A DNA stretch of 64,000 bases, from contig JAMPIV010017522.1 in the NCBI GenBank assembly GCA_024509875.1, positions 1 through 64,000 on the forward strand. The letters are read 5' to 3'. Below are positions 35,884-47,709 of the stretch, in pieces. Positions within the stretch are counted from its first letter, which is position 1; each line of letters opens with the position of its first letter. The notes beneath the pieces were generated by a model, which was not told the DNA's origin, did no database searches, and saw only the letters and a program-made list of their open reading frames with translations. The position numbers were made by a program, and so were the translations under genes. Origin of the DNA: Oreohelix idahoensis. Lineage: Eukaryota; Mollusca; Gastropoda; Stylommatophora; Oreohelicidae.

Positions 35884-38800
35884 CCCACCTCCCCTCTATT
35901 ACCCTGGGAATGCCATAAAAAGGGCAGCCGTGTAATGCTATCAGAAGGTGTCCTCAATATTTCTGTCAATCGACAGCATCGTCTTCTCATCTCTTGTTCT
36001 ACTGCCACCTGTCTGGTTTTTGTCATCAGTTCTACATTCTTCTGTTGTCAACCTGGTATCTTACCAATGCAATTATTTAAACAGTTTGCGGTAAAATGTA
36101 TGCTCAGAACTTCGTTTAAAAAAGGGGTGTTAAATGTAAGGTTTTTATAACAGTTTTGCCACATGTTATGTTTTAAGTTCTCGTTACACTTTTTTCCCCA
36201 GGGTTTTCCATGTGATGAAATGCTCCGTGTGACACCCCGCTCCATTTTTTTCCCCGATTCAAAAAAGCTAGTAACGTAAATTTCCAACCTATAATACTAC
36301 AGCGTTTGAACGTTTTCTAGGCCATTAAAAACAAATCAAGTGCAAAAATATTTAACTAACGACTTGAAATTTTGTCACTACGCCAAGTAAATTTACCACC
36401 CATCCCGACATCCGTACCCTACCCCCCTTCTTAGTGTTTAGAAACGAACGTCGAGAAGCTCTATTAATAACTATAGCCTTAGCGACGGTTACTAGGGCAT
36501 TCGCAAAATTCACTAACACAAACGCGTGGCTAAGATTTGAATCTTCAAAGGACCAAGAGTGTTGAGTCCGACCCCCCAACAACACGCAGCTCGCGTTACC
36601 CTTCCCAATTTTTTATGACGAAAGCCAAAAGTTGGCAGAAGAAAAGTAAAAAACCAACTTGTTACCTCGTCTTGAACGGGAGAGAGGGGCAAAAAGGGGA
36701 GGATTGGAATGAAAAGAATCAAGGCTAACTTTTGCGTTTGAAAACTGAAACTAAACCCAGATTTGTGCAGAGCGGAGGGAAAAGATAGAGACTTAGATAA
36801 CTTATAAAGAGGGTAAATACAATAGATGTATGGGATTATAGCGATGATACTGTTTATTAAAAATACCATACTATTTCATATAAAAATTTATCTTGCCTTA
36901 TAGAAAAGTCTTTTGTTCAGAAGAAATATAGAGAAAATTACAAAGATGAGAACGATGAAGAAGAGTTAGATGAAAACTAGATAGAATGATAGAGGCCAAA
37001 GGGCAGTTTAAGAATCACTTTTTAAAATTGAAATCGACCCAATAATAAGCGAGATATTGTAGAAAATAGAAATTGGACAGACAGACAATCACACTGAGGA
37101 ACTGATCCCTTTTGAAAGTCTTCGAATAGTTACATTTTGGGGGACGCGTTTTTGAACAGTCAAATTTGCTTGACTCGTTTGATTGGTTAATGTTAGTTAT
37201 GGGAATAGGGGGATAAAACTAACGCGTTACCAGAATACGCTGCCACTTGAGAAAAATATTTCAACAGTGTAGATTAAGAGCAGACTCATAGCAGTTGTGA
37301 CCAAATGCCTTTGCGGTCTGGGCGATAGCGATCTGCACTTGTGCCATTGATTGCCAGTTAATCTTACATTTGTGTGAAATATTTCATTGATTGCGGTAAG
37401 ATAAATACTTTTATTGATATCTTTTATTAATGTGTAGAGGCAAACCCAAATAAGGGGCCAAAAATGTGTGTTGTACGACATTGCCATAGGAAAAGACTTA
37501 CGACATCCTAGCAGGCATGCCTAAGCAGAATTATTGTGAAACAAAATTAAATTGTGTTTGAATATTGCCATAAATAAAACCATTACGACTGTAAGTCCAG
37601 AAAGATACTGGCAGTCTTCTGCAGTGTCACAGTGTACAAATGACACCAGAAAACATAGTTAGAATGATGGCACAAAAGAATTAACAGGTTACAAGAAGAC
37701 AACTGAAGACTATTCTGATTGTATGGAAGAAAATCAATGTTTGAAGTGACAGGGGGCGTTGCAGCCATATGGAAGAAGAATGTAAACACAGTACAGTGAG
37801 AAGTCAAATAACTTAGGGGCTACTGCAAATGTTTGCTCACGATCCTGACCCCAAATGATGGTAAGTGTGAGTAAATGTGGAAATATTGTAGCCAGCATGT
37901 AAACGTAGGGGAACGTCCTTCTTTTTCAGGGTTATATTGCCTGTTACCACGTTGGTGGCAGGAAACCTTGTGAATACATACTTGGAGAACAGAGAAAGCC
38001 TGAACCAAGTTGTATGCTGTATTTTTATGACCTGGAGCAAGACCTTCTGCTAAATATATATGAATGATCTACTGAAACCTACGTCAGAAAGACACATCAG
38101 GTGAAGTCCCCTTACGTGGGCTTTGAACACTCATTCAATAAAAGAAAATTTCCACACGTGAACTTTCATAATTTGTGGGCATGATGAAAACAATAGTCCT
38201 TCCCACCATTGACTCTCACTTTTAGACATTACTACAGCAGTCTGTGTTATACACCTACAGTGACACTTGTTTGTTTATCAAGATATGGACAAAGATTCCA
38301 CCTTATTTATTTATCATATGTAAATACATTCCTTTTCAGTGTTAACAATTCCTGCCACAAAAAGATTTGAGGGACAGGAAAATAAAATTGTATAATAATT
38401 GTCTAAACTTAACAACAGTCTTACTTAAGTCCATTTCATTGAGTTACAGTTGTGTTTGTTTTAGGCACATATCACTATACTTACATTACCCTAGACACGT
38501 AGCCATATAAAACACATAACACTATCCTAAAATACTTTCCAGAGGGAGATCTTAGAGAGGTAGCGGATAGGTACCTGAGAATACATCATCATCAACAATT
38601 AGACTCAGTGACTTACATAGCTTGACCTCCCTCTGAGTACACGTAGTTTGATAACATCTATAACCTCTCCGGCGCACTCGCCACAGTACCCCACGCCGGT
38701 ACGAGATGTTTGTCAAGGGGATACAGGGAATATTTAGTGAATATCAGTATTATCCTATAACAGTATACCAGTATTAATCAGGATTCTCAGAGCTGTTCTT

Positions 38801-39730
38801 AATTAAATCAAAAACAAGAAATTCACCGGAAGCTGACCTTGAAATTCGAATATTTTTTTAAAATGTACAAAAATAAATAAAGTCCCATAGCAAATACTGC
38901 TGCAAGGAAGTGAAGTGTTAAAAACCAGTTCCCTTTCTTGCTGCCTTTTCCTTCTCAAACAAAAGAGCAGAGTCAGGACCCAAATACAGCTTCAAAAAAA
39001 AGAAAAAATTTACTAAGAATAAAAATTTTGTTTGACAAGAAATAGAAACAAGGGTTAGGGTCTTACTAATGTTTTTTACTTTGTTCCTTCAGATATTTAA
39101 AAACTTTTTTGACACTAAAAACCTATTGTTATGTACCGAATAACTTTTTTTAAAAATAAATAATAATAATTTGTTTATTTATTTTCTTATGTGCATACAC
39201 ATATCATAACTCTAGAGTTTATTTCTTTTCATATTTCATAGGGGATATGAGAAGATTTACTAAATGCCAAGTGGGTACGGGGACTCAAATAAGTAGGTAA
39301 CCCTTGACAGTCCAACATAGACAAGCCCATAGACAGATAAAGAAGACATGAACAACTGACATAGACAAAAATATAAACACGTTTTTTTTTCGCCTTATCG
39401 GAATACACTCAAGATACTTCAAAAATCCCTAATCCTGTAATGGGCCATGTTCGCGTTTTCCAACCTTGTTAACTCTTTAACAGCCACTTCATAATCAGTT
39501 CCGTTCTCAAGCTACTTGCTTCTGACCTGGTCTACACCCATGTCAGGTTGCGTACTTAATATGTCCTCAGTGTTCGGGGTTATATTAAGTTCTCTTGGGC
39601 CTTTATAATAAACAGGTCACAGAGTGTGTTTGTGTTAGTACATGATAGAGATTGACAGAGAGACGGACAGAGAAATAGACACTCATACATAGCGAGGTAT
39701 TTGTAAAGACAGACGGGCGGACATTGAGGC
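35884..39730. other. non-coding stretch, single minisatellite unit
   Basis: No gene recognised. One unit of the 15-kb minisatellite occurs at 35988-36025 (CTTCTCATCTCTTGTTCT then CCTGTCTGGTTTTTGTCATC). The 118-codon minus frame at 36513-36869 shows no motif and sits in AT-rich DNA. The remainder is unremarkable. Confidence 0.5.
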
Positions 39731-39737
39731 AGGTAGT

Positions 39738-40042
<305 letters not shown>

Positions 40043-40849
40043 TGGTCGAGGCAGATTCCAGAGAAGTTGCTTTGCGCAAACAGCAAAAGAGTTTGCCCCC
40101 ACTGTACCAGAATTTGTACAGACAAAGACAGAGCCTATAACGACAAGCAGTACGTTCTCGCCATGGAATAGATTCCCAAAGCTGATATATAGCGTACCAG
40201 AAGTGCAATCAAATAGATGCAGAGAGCAAACACCTAGCTATAGCACCTATCAGAAAGACGTTCACAGCCACATAATGAACCCACATATATACAGAAGATG
40301 AATCAGCAACAAAAGCTACAAAAAAAATGGAGGTGGAGGTGTCCATACACAATTAAAGAATGGACAGGAAATACATATCTCGATGGCCACTGGAAAAAAA
40401 TCTCAAATACCTTTAAAGTCGAGGCAGAAATACTAAACAAAAGCTGTAATCACTATCAAGGAAAATATAGATCTTATTAGAGACAAGATAGTGCTCCTCA
40501 CAGACTTACTATCAGTCATCACAGCTCTCAGGAACAATAAAAACAATGAATTAGGCAGTCTGGCAGAAGCATTAATCAAAACCAGCTATGAATTCAACCA
40601 AGTAAAAGTACAGTGGATCCCTGCTTACAGCAAGAAATGTGGACACTCTTCTTCCTCTTGCCTATGCTCGGCAGTTCTAAACAAGGAGATGAGTTGTCTC
40701 CATAATCCAGTCGTCAGCAGGAGGTCCTCGCGTGTGCCCCACAGTTTCTCTTCCACTTTCGTCTCCCCTTGTCAAAGAAGAAGGAAAGAAAACCCAAACA
40801 GAAGGTAGGTCTACATTTGAAGAGATGAAAGGTATAATCAGAAATAACT

Positions 40850-41217
40850 TACTTACTTACTTAGTCGTTCCCCTTCTACCGTGAGGTGTAGAGGTTCGGA
40901 AGAGAGAGAGCCAGATTATCCTATCAGCTGTCTTCCTCCTGGCCTGGTTCCATTCTAGTCCTCGGTCCTTCAAAGATTGTCTAATGTTGTCCTCCCAGCG
41001 GACTCTGGGTCGTCCTGGGGGTCTGGATCCTTGGCTCTTTGTATCCCATGCTTGTCGTGGTAGCCGATCTTCTCCCATTCTGCAGACATGGCTAAACCAT
41101 CTTAGTTGGGACTGTTCTACTTGGGTCTGCAGGGGGTGGGATTTAAGGGCTTGACGTATCGTCTGGTTGCGTACCATGTCTCTTCTTGTTACTTCAACCA
41201 CCTTCCTCAGATACCTC
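40850..41217 (-). mobile_element. LINE-A 3' end, nested insertion with 13-bp duplication
   Basis: On the minus strand it encodes the C-terminal tail of a LINE reverse-transcriptase protein: QLRWFSHVCRMGEDRLPRQA, then RPPGRPRVRWEDNIRQSLKD, ending GRRGTTK and stop at 40857-40859, followed at once by an (AAGT)n tail. The perfect 13-bp repeat ATCAGAAATAACT at 40837-40849 and 41218-41230 is the target-site duplication. The 3' UTR is almost absent and the tail is a tandem repeat, which recalls RTE-type LINEs. It is the longest of four copies in the window. Confidence 0.93.
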
Positions 41218-41230
41218 ATCAGAAATAACT

Positions 41231-41838
41231 ATAGAACAAAATATCATAAGGAACATCCAGCGTCAAGTAATGCTGAACCATGCTGTACATTACCAAGAAA
41301 ATATCATAAGGAACATCCAGAGTCAAGTAATGCTGAACCATGCTATACATTACCAAAAAATATCATAAGGAACATCCAGAGTCAAGTAATGCTGAACCAT
41401 GCTATACATTACCAAGAAAATATCATAAGGAACATCCAGAGTCAAGTAATGCTGAACCATGCTATACATTACCAAGAAAATATCATAAGGAACATCCAGA
41501 GTCAAGTAATGCTTAACCATGCTATACATTACCAAGAAAATATCATAAGGAACATGCAGCGTCAAGTAATGCTGAACAATGCTATACATTACCAAGAAAA
41601 TATCATAAGGAACATATGCTGAACCATGCTATACATTACCAAGAAAATATCATAAGGAACATCCAGCGTCAAGTAATGCTGAACCATGCTATACATTACC
41701 AAGAAAATATCATAAGGAACATCCAGAGTCAAGTAATGCTGAACCATGCTATACATTACCAAGAAAATATCATAAGGAACATCCAGCGTCAAGTAATGCT
41801 GAACCATGCTATACATTACCAAGAAAATATCAAGTCAT
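41231..41838. repeat. 60-bp minisatellite, about ten units
   Basis: Units starting AAAATATCATAAGGAACATC and ending CTATACATTACCAAG repeat at 60-bp spacing from about 41238. One unit near 41597 has lost about 13 bp. Because the period is a multiple of three, open frames persist on both strands: NIIRNIQSQVMLNHAIHYQE on plus, MYSMVQHYLTLDVPYDIFLV on minus. The array lies where LINE-B would encode sequence just before the FILRTGHCRL motif. I see no evidence that it is translated. Confidence 0.95.
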
Positions 41839-41883
41839 CATTTTTATACTAAGAACCGGCCATTGCAGGCTTAGTTACCATCT

Positions 41884-42126
41884 ATAACACATAAGGAAGG
41901 GAAATCCGAGGTCTGTAAACAGTAAATAAATATTAGACAAACATAAAGGTATGTTTTCAGGCACTCGTAAGAAATAAAGCAGTAGAAAACTAGACAACAC
42001 GGAATGTCCTGGGTTCGAGTCCTGGGTAAGCCACTCACGTCTGTTGTTTTTCTGTTGTCTAGTTTTCTACTTCTTTATTTCTTACGAGTACCTGAAAACA
42101 TACCTTTATGTTTGTCTAATATTTAT
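41884..42126. mobile_element. 243-bp foldback insert with 13-bp target-site duplication
   Basis: Inverted arms of about 76 bp (41923-41998 and 42053-42128) are nearly perfect, mismatching in AAGCAG/CTTCTT and GGCACTC/GAGTACC. They enclose a ~54-bp loop with GGGTTCGAGTCC, a tRNA B-box match. The 13-bp repeat TTAGTTACCATCT at 41871-41883 and 42127-42139 flanks the insert. Reading the LINE-B frame up to 41883 and again from 42127 gives the same codons (LSYHL), so the insertion point in the host ORF is exact. The left end has about 39 bp outside the arm. A related segment lies at 12066-12180. Confidence 0.85.
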
Positions 42127-42161
42127 TTAGTTACCATCTGTTCAACAAACTGAAAATCAGA

Positions 42162-42285
42162 CAAACAGATGTGTGCCCATGTGTGGAGGACAAACAGATG
42201 TGTGCCCATGTGTGGGCGACAAACAGATGTGTACCCATGTGTGGAGGTCAAACAGATGTGTGCCCATGTGTGGAGGACAAACAGA
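42162..42285. repeat. 30-bp tandem repeat within LINE-B coding sequence
   Basis: Four units of ACAAACAGATGTGTGCCCATGTGTGGAGG occur at about 42162, 42191, 42221 and 42250. The unit encodes the LINE Cys motif (QTDVCPCVED), so this is an expansion of a coding segment after or during decay. Confidence 0.9.
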
Positions 42286-42437
42286 CCGTAGACCATGTAC
42301 ACCAAAAATGTCGGTTCCATGAGAGGATAAGAGTGACAGTGTGGCCTTCTACAACCCAGCTGTGGGAGAAACTGTATGGTAATGAGAGACGCCTGAGACG
42401 GACTGTCAGCTTTATAAGAGATAAATATGTTATTTAA

Positions 42438-43315
42438 GAGAGAACGACGGCGACGATGAGGAAGAAGAAGAAGAAACAAACAAAAGATAAAGAAGAAGCA
42501 ACCTTCTAACCTTCACTTCCAACCAGTCGCAGATCCACCCCAGCAAAAAAACGACTAACGGAAAGAATACCGATCATCGATCGATTAACATTCCCACCTA
42601 TCTCCTGTTGAAATAAATTGTGCTATGGTCTATATTTAACCCAAGAGGATGGCGTGTTGCGCGAGACGATTGTTATTCTTTTCCTTATATGGGCATGCTT
42701 ACGCTAGGAAGGTCGCGCGGTACGAAAAGGGCCGAGAGATGTAGTCGTTCGAACTCTGTGAGCCGCGTTCTGATTGGTCTGAGCGATGTCACGCATACAT
42801 TAGGGTTTTATCCACTAAGTAATGTATGAAAAGATTCCGCGACACGAAGGTCAATAAACGAACTATGGCAGGGATATATTTTGTGCATCGTAGAATGTCT
42901 TTACAGCAATCCCTCGGTATTCCGCTGTTCGATTAGCGCTTTTTCAATGTTACACTGTTTTATTTTATGACATACATTACACTTAAAAATTCGATCTTAC
43001 GCTGAGCGCTAAAACCCCTGCACTGCAAACGTAATCCTATGTTCGAACCGGGCATGCGTAGATTTAAGGCGCGTATCAGCAGCGCAACCAGCGCGTGCAT
43101 AACAAAATACAGCTGATGACAATATGTTGTGAGTGGCTATATTTTTGCATCAAAATATCGATTATATATAATCCATTTTATGTGAAGTATACCCTTCAAA
43201 ATGGAACCAAAAACGTGTAAATCAAGCAGGCATGAAGTGGGCATAACATTAGGCTTAGCTATTATTCACATTGAATTAATAAGAATTGCTCTCTTCAATC
43301 TTGCTTAGCATAGTA
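42438..43315. other. non-coding stretch, nothing recognised
   Basis: The region starts with a purine-rich GAAGAAGAAGAAACAAACAAAAG tail region of LINE-B and then becomes ordinary DNA. No motif or repeat partner was found within the window. The frame at 42620-42829 has no identifiable feature. Confidence 0.5.
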
Positions 43316-43500
43316 TTTTCCCTTTCCAACCTGGCGCACCAAGAAAGAATAGTCCAACTCATCCTTTTTTAACGTTCTTTCTACTGTTTTTCGTATCACG
43401 TTCTTTTCAAACATATATACATTATTGCTTGTAAAAAAAAAACATGATTATTATTTTCTGCCATACATACATCAAATATAAAAGACACAGTGATTGTGTG
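43316..43500. repeat. dispersed repeat B, copy 1
   Basis: About 185 bp that match 55982-56166 in the same orientation at over 90 percent identity. Landmarks include CTGGCGCACCAAGAAAGAAT and TATACATTATTGCTTGTAAA. Both ends diverge sharply. The family is unknown. Confidence 0.9.
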
Positions 43501-44322
43501 TTTTTGTAATTTTTTTCATTCTACCGTTTTACCCCCATCTTACGGCAGTTCTCCTCATATACTCATAGGTTTAGTAGGAACAACTGTGCCGACAATTATC
43601 AAGAATAGAGGAAAAAATGAGGGAGTTTTTCAAGATAATTCCTCTCAGTGCAATACAAATTACTAGAATTAGATCGACACTTATGGTTGACAAGGAACGT
43701 TTACCGAGTGGGTAGATTGAAGAGAGCAAATGCAATGTAGCAAAGCCACTCACTTAATTGACCATCCAATCTAAAGCATCGAATTAATATGATTTCTATT
43801 AATTCTTATGGGAAATCAATTTTCGTGTAGCGCTTTTTCGGCTAGCGATCGAGTTTTCAAGAACGAATCAGCAGCGCTAAGCTGCGGATTGCTGTACCTT
43901 GAAATATTGCAGAGCGAGACATTTCTTGTGATCTAAACACTAATCTTTCGAAATGCTCTGCCTGTTTATCGCATACCCAGCTCCAAAACTAGCATTATCT
44001 GATTATATTTGATTCATTCTTATGTTCCACATTGAAACTTTAATTGTCTTTGTCTTTTCTCCTTTTTTCTTCCTTTGTTGTTGTTTTTTTTTTCTCCACC
44101 TTCTCTTTTTCCATATTCTTTTACCCTGCAAGTCGTCCCTTTTCTGTCCTCTCTTAGCTTTCTTTTCCTGTCTTTTTTTCCTTTTGTTCCGCCTCCGACT
44201 TATCGTCTGTTATCTTGTCTCTGTTTATCGTTTCAATGTTTCCTCTTCAAGTGCTTGTCTCTTGCGGAAAAGCTATAGGGTTCTTCTTTTTTTCTTCTTC
44301 CTCTTGGACCTTCCTTCAACCC
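43501..44322. other. non-coding stretch, nothing recognised
   Basis: T-rich in its second half (pyrimidine-rich 44040-44320), which gives two overlapping Phe/Ser-rich frames (44022-44330 and 44075-44278) with no family signature. It abuts the left LTR of retrotransposon 2. Confidence 0.5.
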
Positions 44323-46610
44323 TGTGGTGAAGATATCTCAGTCAGAATTATTCTGGAATAGTGTGATGCTACGTTATGTGTCTAGGGTATGAGTATGGTG
44401 AAGTGTAAGTCACAACAACAGACAGATAAACAATTTAATTTAATCCACTACTCTTGACAACACTGTGACACTCACATACATATAACACTCTATGAGAATA
44501 GCTTACAGGAGACACTCGTAACTTTTCAAATAACAATATGTATTCATTTCTGTCATAAAGGCATATGTGTGTCCTGATTCAAAGACAAAGGAACCAGGAA
44601 TCACAATCAATGTTAATTACAAGTTATGTACAGAATGTATTAATATGAATCTGGTAGTGACATATATTATTAAAAATATCCTATGTGTGTCAGTTGTGTA
44701 ATAGTAGTATGAGGTAATACTGGTTTTGTTTTGTTCAAGCTCTGTTGGTAGTTGTCATCATGACTTCAATAGTTTGTCTTAAGGAAACTAGTATTGGAGA
44801 TGTTCTCAGTTCCTGATATTAAGACAATTAATTTCCCCTCTTAATATTATTTTTACAAAGTCAATTCAAGATGAGGGGACATAATGTTGAGCTCAGCTGG
44901 CCAAATCTGCTTATCTTGAGTGATGGTGGCAGGAAAGGACTCCTCCGCTCGAATTCTCCCCTGGGCTCTGGAGACACCTCACTGATAGCTAAAAAGACCA
45001 AGGAGTATGCTGTCCGACTCGGGATTCAGCAAAGCTCTGACCAGGTGCTGCTCAGTACCATCAAGACCACGGTCCCTGAAATCAAGAAGGATGTACCTTC
45101 TACTTCATAACTAACTTATACTCTCTTGTTACACTGATCACAACACAGCACAAACATTGAGTTCAGAGCGTTAGGCCAACTGTCAGCTTCATTTGAAATA
45201 CTTTATTCCAGTATTACCCTTCTTAATGGTTACTACGCCTCTGCACTTCCAGCATTATTTCTTTCTATTCAATCATCCAGGTGTCAGTGTACTGTTTGGC
45301 CATTCCATGCCGTTTTACTTCTCTCCGACACCCTCTGTTCAGGCTGGAGCATTATAGGCTTTACCTCACGTTTGCCACTGAACTACACATATATATACAG
45401 GCATAAATCAACAATTCACATTCAATTTTCATTAAAAGATATTGAATGGTTCAAGCTTACCACAATTCATAGAATAACACAGATACGTTGATTAGCAATG
45501 AATTCTGGCACAAACTGGCACAAATTCCCATCTGCTTATCTTCCAGGCTTTTATTTAGCAAAATATAAGCTGGCTTCAACGCACTGATGTTTTATCAAGT
45601 TTATTTAAACAAGTGGTTTCGAACTAACGCTCCCAAGTGTGTATATCAGCGAGTCTGACCAATGAGGCCCCGTTTCGACAAGTGTTTGAAAAAATGTTAC
45701 CCTTCCCCGTCTCCCTTGACAACGAAAGATAGTATTTATAGTCCGACCAATCGTGGTTAGGCTTTCATTTGTTGCGCTCCAATCAATTTGGAGTTTACAT
45801 GGTAGACTATTTCTGTAACGTAAATTTTTTTCAAACACGTTATAAAAAAAATCTTATGAGCAGAAATGATTTCATGCTGTCAGGCATCCTCACTATTTTA
45901 TTTTGGGTATAATTTATTAATTCCTGGACTATTTGCGTAACGTTTTACATATTCTTTGTCAGCAAGCCCTAAGGAACCCAAATATCCCAATTTAAAGGAG
46001 CTACGTGGCTGCGTTCAAAATATGTATTTTCTACCTCCTGTTTCGAAGATGTGCTGTCTGGGTACTGTTATGTTTTCAACCGTAAACCCATCTATTGTTA
46101 TCTTTCCTAATAAGCGTTTTTTATGATTTATAAACCTAACTCTGGGATGGGTAATGTATTTTATCACTGTCCGTCTGAAAAAAAAGTTAGTGCATGTAGT
46201 CTTACACGCGTGATGGCAGCATTTGTGTATCGCGCGAAGCGTGTTTAGTGTTCGGCTTTCTGCCTCTCCCTTCCCGCTATCCTTTTGTCCATCTGTCTTT
46301 CGTTTTGGTAACGCAGTATAATTAATGTTAGGATTAATTTAGGTCATTACGCAGGGCCTCTCAATGTTTTTTCCAAGAAATACAGCACACGTTTCATTGA
46401 AGAAGGCGGGTAATAATACAGTAAGCTTTACTATCAACGTGAAAGCGTTACAATTTGCAGACGAAGCAGAAAACAAGGGGGATTTCGAGTACATTCCTTG
46501 TGACAGCACTGTTATTTTTCCATTGCTCTTCTCTTTATTAATTTTATGTATTTATTAGGCTTTATATTTACTTGATAATTTATATATGTGGATTAGAATA
46601 TTCCACGACA
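44323..46610 (-). repeat. 3' LTR of retrotransposon 2
   Basis: Plus-strand ends are TGTGGTGAAG at 44323 and CCACGACA at 46610, near-inverted on the minus strand (TGTCGTGG...CACCACA). It matches 50810-53150 almost base for base. Differences I noted are AAGAAGG/AAGGAGG, CTCTCTTGTTAC/ATTTCTTTTTAC and one TA unit. A ~120-bp segment present in the right LTR just after its first ten bases is missing here. It retains about 68 bp at its right end that the other LTR lacks. Confidence 0.9.
44871..45110 (+). other. 79-codon frame inside the LTR, antisense to retrotransposon 2
   Basis: Starts MRGHNVELSWPNLLILSDGG and ends VPSTS. The same frame occurs in the other LTR at 51477-51716 with one substitution (KKD to KED). 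I recognise no family. Base composition is less AT-rich than the rest of the LTR, so it could be a captured fragment. Because the LTRs are almost identical overall, its preservation is no proof of selection. Confidence 0.35.
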
Positions 46611-46622
46611 CCTCCCCTCTTA
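46611..46622 (-). promoter_or_regulatory. polypurine tract, retrotransposon 2
   Basis: CCTCCCCTCTTA on plus reads TAAGAGGGGAGG on minus, directly before the start of the 3' LTR (TGTCGTGG). It is a good polypurine tract and fixes the LTR boundary at 46610. Confidence 0.75.
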
Positions 46623-46677
46623 AAACAGACATTATATGTCAGTCCTTTATTCTATATACACATAGAGAAATTTATTA

Positions 46678-47709
46678 TTATTTCTGGGGTTTACGGTGAT
46701 TCTCATCACACGGATGGCGGCTTAAAAAATCAGCTCCCAAATTGGTTTTTCCAGATATATACTCGATGCTAAAATTATATGGAGCCAGAAGCAAAGACCA
46801 TCGGAGTAACCTAGAGTTCTCATGCTTAGCCTGTGCTAGAAACGATAAAGGTTTGTGATCTGTTTGCAACTTAAATGCCTTCCCATATAGATAAATATTG
46901 AATTTCTTTATTGCCCATATTACTGCAAGACATTCTTTTTCGCTAGTTGAGTAGTTGATTTCAGCTTTATTCAACTTTCTGCTAGCATATGCCACTGGGC
47001 TTAATTCCCCATCCAATGCATCTGATTTCTGTAGTAGAGTTGCACCTAACCCAATATTACTTGCATCCGTCCTTACTATGAATTCTTGACTTAAGTCAGG
47101 TAATTTCAAAATGGGTTTACTTGTGAGCTTTTCCTTCAATTCTTGGTAAGTCATTTCACATTGTGGTGTCCATGTAATGCGATCTGGATGTCCTTTACGT
47201 GTCAATTCCGTTAAAGGTGCACATATGGAATTAAAGTTTTTGATATACTTCTGGTAGAAACCACATAATGAGACAAAGGATCTCACGTCCTTCTTGGTTT
47301 GTGGTCTCGGGGCTTTCTGTAGTTTCTCTAAATTCTTTGGGTCAGGGGTCATGTTTCCCTGATAAACTGTGTGTCCCAAAAATTCCAATTCTTTACATCC
47401 AACGCAACATTTGGTTGGTCGGGCTGTTAAATTTGCCTCCCTAAGTCGATCAAACAGCATGTTCAGAGAGTCAATGTGTTCCTCAAATGTTTCTGTTGCT
47501 ATAAGGATATCATCCATAAAATTTGTTATACAGGGATTATTCAGAGGATCCAATAATTTTCTCATCATTCTAGAGAAGACACTAGGCGCATTCTTCAATC
47601 CAAATGGCAATCTATTAAACTCATAGTGTCCTTCTGAGGTACTAAAAGCTAGGTATGGTCTAACCTCAGGCTTTACTGGAATCTGATAGTATCCTTTACT
47701 CAGATCCAC
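46678..47709 (-). pseudogene. pol: reverse transcriptase C-terminal part and RNase H, retrotransposon 2
   Basis: A 343-codon frame from MDLSKGYYQIPV, carrying FMDDILIA (active site), LPFGLKNAPS, and an RNase H with RTDASN, SEKECLAV, QTDHKPL and GADFLSRHPC. It is about 85 percent identical by eye to the same region of retrotransposon 1. It is separated from the upstream frame by loss of one T at about 47716 (TATTTTCAAAAGTGG), which turns AKYFSKVDLS into AKYFQKWI and stop. The C-terminus extends to HRKPQK, slightly longer than in retrotransposon 1. Confidence 0.92.

Larger units (their letters stand above)
40315..42437 (+). pseudogene. LINE C-terminal region with RNase H (LINE-B), interrupted
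   Basis: Fragments of one non-LTR retrotransposon ORF appear in order: an RNase H start (NGGGGVHTQLKNGQEI, about 40327), the active-site Glu region (KVEAEILNK), LLTDLLSVITALRNNKNNEL (about 40493) and VKVQWIPAYS (about 40607). Much later come FILRTGHCRLSYHL (about 41843-41883) and, after an insert, SYHLFNKLKIRQTDVCPC then KLYGNERRLRRTVSFIRDKYVI ending at 42437. This matches the usual RNase H plus Cys-motif tail of I/Jockey-like LINEs. At least two frameshifts occur in the RNase H part. It is interrupted by a LINE-A copy (40850-41217), a 60-bp minisatellite and a foldback insert. The Cys-motif coding is itself tandemly repeated. An A-rich tail follows. Confidence 0.85.
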
